Part shown: in pieces, positions 6,486 through 12,195 of the stretch
Layout: each line of letters starts with the position of its first letter
Position numbering within the stretch: position 1 is the stretch's first letter
Source of the DNA: an uncultured Selenomonadaceae bacterium
GTDB lineage: Bacteria; Bacillota; Negativicutes; Selenomonadales; Selenomonadaceae
Assembly: GCA_905236665.1 (NCBI GenBank)
Contig: CAJONF010000173.1
Coordinates: forward strand, 1 to 12,195
Length of the DNA: 12,195 nt
Direction of reading: 5' to 3'
Translations under genes and position numbers: made by a program
Notes under the pieces: model-generated
Told to the model about the DNA's origin: nothing
The model's input: only the letters and a program-made list of their open reading frames with translations
Database searches by the model: none

Positions 6486-7836
6486 ATTAAGTTTAAAAGA
6501 GATCGCTCAGGTTACGGGTGCAGAGATAAATTCCGACGCTGAAATTTTTTTTGAGGGAGTTACGACTGATAGCCGGAAAATTACCAGCGGCGAACTTTTT
6601 GTCGGTTTGAAGGGCGAAAATTTTAACGGTGAATCTTTTGCAAAAGACGCGGTGAACAAAGGCGCGGCGGCTGTTCTCGTAAGCAAAACCGCTAAAAGAA
6701 TTCCCAATGGTATCGTCCTTAAAGTCGACGACACTTTGATTGCTTATCGGCAAATCGCCGGCGCGTGGAGAAATCGTTTCAATATTCCGGTTGTAGCTGT
6801 CACCGGATCAAATGGCAAAACTACCACGAAAGATTTAACCGCCGCCGCACTCAGCGGATTGGGACAAGTGCAAAAAACTTCCGCAAATTTTAACAATGAA
6901 GTCGGCGTACCGATGACGTTGCTTGGCTTGAATGAAAAACATAATGCCGCCGTCGTTGAAATAGGTATGCGCGGGCTTGGTCAGATTGAAACGCTTGCAC
7001 AAATAGTTAAGCCGACGATTGGCATTGTCACGAACGTCAGCGAAGCGCATATAGAGTTGCTCGGCTCAATAGAAAATATTGCGCGGGCAAAAGGTGAACT
7101 CGTCGAGGCGATTCAAAGCGGCGGCACAATTATTCTTAACGCGGACAATCGCCATACAGCGGAGATGAAAAATTTGGCGGGCGCGGGCGTAAATGTCGTG
7201 ACTTACGGCTTGGAAAATTCTGCTGATATAAGGGCAAAAGATATTTTAATCGGTAGCGTGTCGACGGAATTTACTTTGAGTTATCGCGGCGAAGATTTTG
7301 ATTTTGAAATTCCCATGCTCGGTCGCCATAACGTTTCAAATTCCCTGGCGGCGATTGCGGCGGGCTTAACGCTTGGTTTGAGTGTGGAAGAAATTCAGCG
7401 CGGCATTTCTCGATTGACTACAACGAAAATGCGCTTTGAAGTTATTCGCCGCGACGGTTTGACGATTGTTAACGACGCTTACAATGCAAGCCCCGCGTCA
7501 ATGCGTGTGGCGATTAAAACCACTTCGGAAATTTACGACGGACGATTGATTGCAGTTTTAGGCGATATGCTCGAATTGGGCAACATCTCGGAGGCAATTC
7601 ATCGCGAAATTGGCGCGGAAATTGTTGAAAATAAATTCGATACGCTGATAACTCTTGGTGAATTCGGAAAATTTATTGCGGCGGGTGCACGCGATGCTGG
7701 CTTGAAAAATGTTTACACTTTCGACACGCACGAAGCCGTTGCTAAAAAAATTTTGGAAATCGTCCGCGACGGCGACACAATTTTATTTAAAGCGTCACAC
7801 GTCATGCACATGGAAAAAATTATTGAGCTTATCTAA
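6478..7836 (+). CDS. murF: UDP-MurNAc-tripeptide:D-Ala-D-Ala ligase (MurF)
   Basis: MurF completes the UDP-MurNAc-pentapeptide by adding D-Ala-D-Ala at the cost of ATP. The 452-residue product has TTDSRKI (29-35) in the N-terminal domain, the P-loop TGSNGKTTTK (109-118), NNEVGVP just after it, an EIGMRG motif, and the C-terminal-domain signature NDAYNASPASM (332-342) that separates MurF from other Mur ligases. ATG 6478 is chosen because GGAGG (6464-6468) lies 9 nt upstream and it opens with the typical MxxLSLKEIA. An in-frame ATG at 6430 lies deep inside murE without a ribosome site. The 8-nt overlap with murE suggests translational coupling; mraY follows after 11 nt. Confidence 0.95.
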   Translation: MDKLSLKEIAQVTGAEINSDAEIFFEGVTTDSRKITSGELFVGLKGENFNGESFAKDAVNKGAAAVLVSKTAKRIPNGIVLKVDDTLIAYRQIAGAWRNRFNIPVVAVTGSNGKTTTKDLTAAALSGLGQVQKTSANFNNEVGVPMTLLGLNEKHNAAVVEIGMRGLGQIETLAQIVKPTIGIVTNVSEAHIELLGSIENIARAKGELVEAIQSGGTIILNADNRHTAEMKNLAGAGVNVVTYGLENSADIRAKDILIGSVSTEFTLSYRGEDFDFEIPMLGRHNVSNSLAAIAAGLTLGLSVEEIQRGISRLTTTKMRFEVIRRDGLTIVNDAYNASPASMRVAIKTTSEIYDGRLIAVLGDMLELGNISEAIHREIGAEIVENKFDTLITLGEFGKFIAAGARDAGLKNVYTFDTHEAVAKKILEIVRDGDTILFKASHVMHMEKIIELI

Positions 7837-7847
7837 GGGAGTTTAAA

Positions 7848-8801
7848 ATGGAAAAACTTTTAATAGCGGGGGCGATAGCGGCGGGCGTGGTTATCATGCT
7901 CGGTCCGATATTCATTCCGCTTTTGCACCGATTAAAATTTGGACAGAGCATACGCGAGGAGGGTCCTAAAAGTCACCAGGTAAAGAGCGGCACCCCGACG
8001 ATGGGCGGAATATTTTTAATCACGGGCATTGTTGCGGCAACACTTATTCAAGCCGATTGGAACGCGGAAATTTTTCTTGCACTGTTTATTTTACTCGGAC
8101 ATTTTATCCTAGGTTTTATCGACGATTATTTAAAAGTCGTTCGTAAACATAACCAGGGACTTTTGGCGCGCTATAAACTTCTTGGACAAATTATAATCGC
8201 CGTCGTTGTAACATTTGTTGCCAGCGAGCTTTTGCTTGACTTCAAACCGACGATTTGGCTGCCCGTGCTTGACGTGACGATTGACGCGGGAAAACTTTAT
8301 CTGCTGTTCATGCTTTTTGTAATGGTTGGCGCATCGAATGCAGTTAACTTGACGGACGGGCTTGACGGATTGGCTTCGGGTTGCATGGCGATTGCGGCTA
8401 GTTGTTACGCGGTGATTTCTTTGTTGACGGGGCACGAAGATTTAGCGATATTCTGCGCGGCGATTGTCGGAGCTTGCATAGGCTTTTTACGATTCAATTT
8501 CCACCCCGCAAAAGTTTTCATGGGTGATACAGGTTCGCTTGCATTGGGCGGAGCATTCGCGGCAGTCGGCATATTAACGCGCACAGAAATTTTATTGGCG
8601 GTCGTTGGATTTGTATTCGTGTGTGAGGCGTTGTCGGTTATCCTGCAAGTTATCTCGTTCCAAACGACGGGCAAAAGAATTTTCCGCATGAGCCCGCTAC
8701 ATCATCATTTCGAGCTGGGCGGCTGGTCGGAGGTTAAAGTTGTATTTGTCTTTTGGACAGTCGGTTTAATTTTCGGCGTGATTGGCTTATCAATGTTATA
8801 A
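7848..8801 (+). CDS. mraY: Phospho-N-acetylmuramoyl-pentapeptide transferase (MraY)
   Basis: MraY is a multi-spanning membrane enzyme that moves phospho-MurNAc-pentapeptide from UDP to undecaprenyl phosphate, forming lipid I. The 317-residue product is at the short, Gram-positive-like end of the family range. It shows all the signature loops: GTPTMGG (48-54), DDYLK (92-96), NAVNLTDGLDGLA (164-176), FNFHPAKVFMGDTGS (216-230) and PLHHHFE (283-289). About ten hydrophobic segments separate these. AAGGGAG lies 6 nt before the ATG, overlapping the end of murF. It shares its lipid carrier with the WbaP-like enzyme encoded 3 kb upstream, so the two could compete for undecaprenyl phosphate (inference). 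Confidence 0.96.
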   Translation: MEKLLIAGAIAAGVVIMLGPIFIPLLHRLKFGQSIREEGPKSHQVKSGTPTMGGIFLITGIVAATLIQADWNAEIFLALFILLGHFILGFIDDYLKVVRKHNQGLLARYKLLGQIIIAVVVTFVASELLLDFKPTIWLPVLDVTIDAGKLYLLFMLFVMVGASNAVNLTDGLDGLASGCMAIAASCYAVISLLTGHEDLAIFCAAIVGACIGFLRFNFHPAKVFMGDTGSLALGGAFAAVGILTRTEILLAVVGFVFVCEALSVILQVISFQTTGKRIFRMSPLHHHFELGGWSEVKVVFVFWTVGLIFGVIGLSML

Positions 8802-8813
8802 GGAGTCTTTGCA

Positions 8814-10154
8814 ATGGACTTGGCAAATAAAAAAGTTTTGGTTATCGGCGCGGCGCGTAGTGGCATTGCGGCGGCAAAAATCGCAAAAAAATTCGGCGCA
8901 GTTGTTGTTCTCAGTGACGCTAAAGAAAATCTTGACGTGAAAATTGACGGCGTAGAAATTCGTCTCGGTAAACAGACCGAAGAACTTTTACGCGGTGTGG
9001 ATTTGATAATCGTTTCGCCTGCCGTCCCGATAAAAATTCCCGTGCTAAAAGCGGCGGCGGCTAAAAATATTCCGATTATCAGCGAGATTGAACTTGCCTA
9101 CAGTTTGGCGCAGTCCCCGATTTGCGCAGTGACGGGTACAAATGGTAAGACCACCACTGTAACTTTGCTCGGACTTTTGCTTAAGACGGCGTTTGATAAA
9201 GTTGGCGTCGGCGGAAATATCGGCTACCCACTCAGCGAAGTTGCTTTGGAAATCGGCGCGGGCGGTTGTATTGCGGCGGAAATCTCAAGTTACCAAATGG
9301 AAGCGACAAAAAAATTTAAGCCGCATATTTCGGCAATTCTAAACGTCACACCCGATCATTTGAAACGCCATGGAAATATGGAAGTTTATCAAGCGATGAA
9401 GGAGAAAATTTTTTCTCAACAGACCGCCGAAGATTTTTTGATTCTAAATTACGACGACGAACGTACTCGCGACATGATTGATCGCGCCGCGTGCCGTGTA
9501 CTTTATTTCAGCAGACAATTTGAATTGGCGGAGGGCGCGTTCATAAAAAATAATTCGCTTGTCATAAAATACAACGGCGAAATTTTTAAAGTCTGCACGA
9601 TTAATGAACTGGGCATAAAGGGCGGGCATAATGTAGAAAATGCTCTTGCCGCGTCATTGATTGCGTTTCTTGCCGGCGCGAAGGCTGATAAAATTTCCGA
9701 CGTACTGAAAACTTTTCAAGGTGTCGAACACCGGATAGAATTTGTTCGCGAAATTGGCGGCGTGAAATTTTACAATGACTCTAAGGCGACAAACACCGAT
9801 TCGGCGATTAAAGCTCTGGAAACTTTTGCGGGGCATATTGTGCTGATTGCGGGCGGCGATGATAAGGGTACCGACCTCACGGAATTTTTAAAGCTCGTCA
9901 ATGAACGCGTTGATTATTTAATTTTGCTCGGCGATGCGGCGGCGCGATTCAAATCCTGCGCGATTGAAAATAATTTCCCTGCTGAAAAAATTTTGGAGGC
10001 GGGCTATTCAATGGAAAAAGCCGTTGAGCTTGCCAAAGAAATTTCGCGTGCGCCGCAAATAGTTTTACTTAGTCCTGCCTGTGCAAGCTTCGATATGTAC
10101 AGCGACTTTGAAGAACGCGGGCGGGATTTTAAACAGATTGTGAGCGGACTTTGA
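8814..10154 (+). CDS. murD: UDP-MurNAc-L-alanine:D-glutamate ligase (MurD)
   Basis: MurD adds D-glutamate as the second stem-peptide residue. The 446-residue product begins with a nucleotide-type fold, VLVIGAARSGIA (8-19), then the P-loop TGTNGKTTT (107-115), EISSYQ, NVTPDHLKRHG, and in the C-terminal domain NDSKATN followed by GGDDKGTD (347-354) and SPACASFD. These are MurD signatures. The ATG has AAGGAG 8 nt upstream, overlapping the mraY stop. The C-terminus (FKQIVSGL) is complete. The remnant of an SMR efflux gene begins one base after its stop, rather than the ftsW that often follows murD. Confidence 0.95.
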   Translation: MDLANKKVLVIGAARSGIAAAKIAKKFGAVVVLSDAKENLDVKIDGVEIRLGKQTEELLRGVDLIIVSPAVPIKIPVLKAAAAKNIPIISEIELAYSLAQSPICAVTGTNGKTTTVTLLGLLLKTAFDKVGVGGNIGYPLSEVALEIGAGGCIAAEISSYQMEATKKFKPHISAILNVTPDHLKRHGNMEVYQAMKEKIFSQQTAEDFLILNYDDERTRDMIDRAACRVLYFSRQFELAEGAFIKNNSLVIKYNGEIFKVCTINELGIKGGHNVENALAASLIAFLAGAKADKISDVLKTFQGVEHRIEFVREIGGVKFYNDSKATNTDSAIKALETFAGHIVLIAGGDDKGTDLTEFLKLVNERVDYLILLGDAAARFKSCAIENNFPAEKILEAGYSMEKAVELAKEISRAPQIVLLSPACASFDMYSDFEERGRDFKQIVSGL

Positions 10155-10155
10155 T

Positions 10156-10313
10156 ATGGGCTATATTTATCGAACGGCTTCGACCACAAAATTTTCGCGG
10201 CGGTCGTCGCCAAAATCTTTTTTCACGAAAGCATTTCAACGCCGGGCTTAATCGGAATAACTTTAATAGTTATCGGCGTTGTATTGTGCAATTTTTTTGG
10301 AGCAACTAAATGA
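10156..10313 (+). pseudogene. Internally deleted SMR-family (EmrE/QacE-type) efflux gene remnant
   Basis: The ATG at 10156, one base after the murD stop, encodes MGYIY, the usual opening of small multidrug resistance (SMR) proteins. That frame then turns non-hydrophobic (RTASTTKFSRR) and stops at 10249. In another frame, in phase with murD, positions 10185-10310 encode a hydrophobic stretch including AAVVAKIFFHES and GLIGITLIVIGVVLCNFFG. This matches the C-terminal loop and last helix of SMR pumps. Intact members have about 105-115 residues; here about half the gene is missing and the frame changes between the two parts, so a deletion is inferred. The stop TGA (10311-10313) overlaps the murG start as ATGA, which suggests that an intact gene was once coupled to murG. 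No functional start exists for the C-terminal frame. Family assignment is from recognition of short segments only. Confidence 0.55.
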
Positions 10314-11416
10314 AAATAATCGTATCGGGCGGCGGCACGGGCGGTCATATTTATCCCGCGCTCACGCTCATAAATTCAATTAAATCGAAACGTGCTGACG
10401 CGGAATTTCTTTATGTCGGCACGGAAAAAGGCTTGGAGTCTGATATTGTCCCGAAGACCGGAATAAATTTCACCGCACTTGATTTAGAAGGCGGGTTTGA
10501 GCGGCGGTTCACGCTGGAAAATATTTCTCGCGCCGCCAATGCCATAATGAGCATTAAACGCGCCAAAGAAATTATAAAAAGTTTCAAGCCAACGGCGGTT
10601 GTCGGGACGGGTGGATATGTTTGCGGACCGATTCTCCTTGCCGCCAGCTTGATGAAAATTCCAACGCTGATTCAAGAACAAAACGCTGTTGCTGGTGTCA
10701 CGAATAAAATTTTATCAAAGTTTGTTGATAAAATTGCGGTCGGCACTCAAGACGCACTGAAAAATTTCCCTGCCGACAAGACGATTTACACGGGCAATCC
10801 CATTCGCGCAGAAGTCCTCGCGGCTAAAAAAATCGATGGGCTTAAAGAATTTCATTTCACCGATGATAAGCCGATTGTTTTAATTTCGGGCGGCTCTCGC
10901 GGTGCACGTAGCATTAACGACGCGATGATTGGCGTTTTAAAATCGGCGGCGGAAAAAAAATCTGCGCAATTCTTGCACGTCACCGGCAAAGGCGAATTCG
11001 ATTCCGTCATAAAAAAATTACACGACGCCGGCTTGAATTTGGATGCAACGGAAAATATAAAAGTCATGCCGTATCTTTACAATATGCCCACGGCTATGGC
11101 GATGGCGGATTTGGCAATCTTCCGCGCAGGCGCGACGGGTCTAGCTGAATTGACTGCACGCGGCGTACCAGCGATTTTAATTCCCTATCCCTACGCGGCG
11201 GAAAATCATCAAGAATTCAATGCACGGGCATTGGTGGACGCGGGCGCGGCGCGTATGATTTTGAACAAAGATTTGACGGCGGATATTTTATCGGCGACGC
11301 TGGATGAACTTTTATCTTCGCCCGAAAAATTAAAATCCATGTCCGCGGCAAGCTTATCGCTGGGTAAACCCCATGCCGCTGACGAAATCGCCGACTTGAT
11401 TATTAAAATGATTTAG
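10310..11416 (+). CDS. murG: UDP-GlcNAc:MurNAc-(pentapeptide)-PP-undecaprenol GlcNAc transferase (MurG)
   Basis: MurG is a peripheral membrane glycosyltransferase that adds GlcNAc to lipid I to make lipid II. The 368-residue product is of normal length. It has the glycine-rich N-terminal loop GGGTGGH (7-13), TGGYVCGP (100-107), QEQNAVAGVTNK (122-133), TGNPIR (161-166), SGGSRGARSIN (193-203), and the donor-binding region RAGATGLAE (272-280) followed by IPYPYAAENHQ. The family usually has H where this has Y in IPYP(H)A, a minor change. GGAG (10299-10302) lies 7 nt before the ATG. That ribosome site belongs to the 3' part of the SMR remnant, so this relic still supplies the murG translation signal. 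murC follows after 12 nt. Confidence 0.95.
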   Translation: MKIIVSGGGTGGHIYPALTLINSIKSKRADAEFLYVGTEKGLESDIVPKTGINFTALDLEGGFERRFTLENISRAANAIMSIKRAKEIIKSFKPTAVVGTGGYVCGPILLAASLMKIPTLIQEQNAVAGVTNKILSKFVDKIAVGTQDALKNFPADKTIYTGNPIRAEVLAAKKIDGLKEFHFTDDKPIVLISGGSRGARSINDAMIGVLKSAAEKKSAQFLHVTGKGEFDSVIKKLHDAGLNLDATENIKVMPYLYNMPTAMAMADLAIFRAGATGLAELTARGVPAILIPYPYAAENHQEFNARALVDAGAARMILNKDLTADILSATLDELLSSPEKLKSMSAASLSLGKPHAADEIADLIIKMI

Positions 11417-11420
11417 GAGG
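11415..11420 (+). promoter_or_regulatory. Ribosome binding site deciding the murC start
   Basis: A consensus AGGAGG overlaps the murG stop codon and lies 8 nt before TTG 11429. No nearby in-frame ATG precedes the GIGGVGMS motif, so this fixes the TTG start. Confidence 0.75.
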
Positions 11421-11428
11421 AAAAAATT

Positions 11429-12195
11429 TTGAAACTTGACGGCTTGAAAAAATTTCATTTCATAGGGATTGGCGGCGTGGGAATGAGTGCGCTTGCCAAA
11501 ATTTTGATTGAACGCGGTTGCCAGATAAGTGGTTCGGATGCTAAAGACTCTCCGACGCTCGATATGCTTAAAAATCTCGGTGCAAGAATTTTCGTTGGAC
11601 ATAAGGCTAAAAATATTCTCGACGACAAGGGAAATCCCGTGGACGCTATAGTTTGCTCATCTGCTATTCCAGCTGACAATCCGGAAATTATCGCGGCGAG
11701 CAAGTTTAAAATTCCTAAGCTTCACCGCTCCGACATCAACGCCTATTTGCTAAACTCCAAGCAGGGAATTGCGGTTGCCGGTTCGCATGGCAAGACTACG
11801 ACAACTTCAATGATTGGTTACGTTTTGCACAGCGCGGGCGTTGACCCGACAATTATAATCGGCGGCGAATCAACTGATTTAGGCACGGGCGCGATTTTGG
11901 GAAAGAGTGATTGGCTAGTAAGCGAGGCGGATGAAAGTGACGGCTCCTTTGTCACGCTAAAACCCGCCATTGCCGTTGTCACCAATATTGAAGACGATCA
12001 CCTTGACCATTACGGCACCATTGAACGAATCCGCGCCGCCTTTAAAATTTTTATCGAAAACCTAGACAAACAAAAGGGTACCGCCGTTCTTTGCTTCGAC
12101 AATGAAAATCTGCGCGAACTGGCTAAAGATATCGACAGAAAAATTATTTCCTATGCTATTGACCACGACGCAGATTTCACGGCGCGCAATATCCG
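11429..12195 (+). CDS. murC: UDP-N-acetylmuramate:L-alanine ligase (MurC), N-terminal part (cut by window edge)
   Basis: MurC commits UDP-MurNAc to stem-peptide synthesis by adding L-alanine. The 255 codons present cover the N-terminal domain with FIGIGGVGMS (11-20), CSSAIP (76-81), the P-loop AGSHGKTTT (117-125), SEADESDGSF (165-174) and TNIEDDHLDHYG (185-196). The GSHGKT form of the P-loop and the EADESDGSF stretch mark MurC rather than the other Mur ligases. It starts at TTG 11429, 12 nt after murG, with a consensus AGGAGG. The C-terminal domain is beyond the window. In related gene clusters murB and ftsQ often follow, which cannot be checked here. Confidence 0.95.
   Translation, partial: MKLDGLKKFHFIGIGGVGMSALAKILIERGCQISGSDAKDSPTLDMLKNLGARIFVGHKAKNILDDKGNPVDAIVCSSAIPADNPEIIAASKFKIPKLHRSDINAYLLNSKQGIAVAGSHGKTTTTSMIGYVLHSAGVDPTIIIGGESTDLGTGAILGKSDWLVSEADESDGSFVTLKPAIAVVTNIEDDHLDHYGTIERIRAAFKIFIENLDKQKGTAVLCFDNENLRELAKDIDRKIISYAIDHDADFTARNI

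Noticed and set aside
10155..10309. The gap between murD and murG as a remnant of ftsW.
   Set aside because: The recognisable peptide resembles the end of an SMR pump, and the conserved FtsW C-terminal motifs (such as the PFISYGG region) are absent in all plus-strand frames.
10156..10313. A programmed -1 frameshift at the AAAATTTT run joining MGYIY to the SMR-like end.
   Set aside because: The run is not a good slippery heptamer: the A-site codon would mispair after slipping. The joined product would also still lack about half of an SMR protein. Deletion explains it better.
5019..12195. murE, murF, murD and murC as repeats from a recent duplication.
   Set aside because: They share P-loops because Mur ligases are an ancient family. 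Each has its own specific signatures and no near-identical DNA was seen.
1..12195. Very frequent AAAATTTT-like words as a dispersed regulatory motif.
   Set aside because: They occur mainly inside genes and follow from heavy use of AAA, ATT, TTT and TTA codons.
1..12195. tRNA or rRNA genes, CRISPR arrays, insertion sequences, toxin-antitoxin or phage-defence genes.
   Set aside because: Coding is almost continuous with recognised housekeeping genes, and none of the gaps has the structure or repeats these would need. No gene-free stretch exceeds about 205 bp.

Overview
The window is an ordinary bacterial chromosomal segment of housekeeping genes. It most resembles an anaerobic diderm Firmicute of the Negativicutes/Selenomonadales type. 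That placement is inference: coding is rich in AAA, ATT and TTT codons alongside GCG and GGC, there are several TTG/GTG starts with strong Shine-Dalgarno sites, MurE carries the meso-diaminopimelate signature DNPRTEDP, and a WbaP-type initiator of surface polysaccharide is present. No rRNA, tRNA, CRISPR array, insertion sequence or phage gene was seen, and no new multi-gene system.

Layout. Positions 1-176 (minus) hold the start of an S-adenosylmethionine decarboxylase, cut by the window edge. A 136-bp divergent promoter region separates it from cobK/cbiJ (313-1083, plus), a lone cobalamin-pathway reductase that ends in a hairpin terminator. secD and secF (1207-3359, plus) follow from their own promoter and overlap by one base. 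A WbaP-like phosphoglycosyl transferase (3379-4815, minus) runs convergently towards secF and divergently from the next operon. From 5019 to the right edge lies a tight dcw-type peptidoglycan operon, murE-murF-mraY-murD-murG-murC (murC cut by the edge), with one recognisable promoter at 4961-4990.

How the genes work together. MurC, MurD, MurE and MurF add the stem-peptide residues to UDP-MurNAc. MraY loads the product onto undecaprenyl phosphate to make lipid I, and MurG adds GlcNAc to make lipid II. WbaP draws on the same undecaprenyl phosphate pool to start a surface glycan. SecDF assists export through the SecYEG channel.

The most interesting feature is the 155-bp gap between murD and murG, where ftsW is often found. 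It holds what looks like an internally deleted small multidrug resistance (SMR) efflux gene. An N-terminal MGYIY start sits one base after the murD stop, and an SMR-like C-terminal half, in another frame, has a stop codon that overlaps the murG start as ATGA. Other points of note are short perfect palindromes in three promoters and several start codons where a non-ATG codon beats an upstream ATG.
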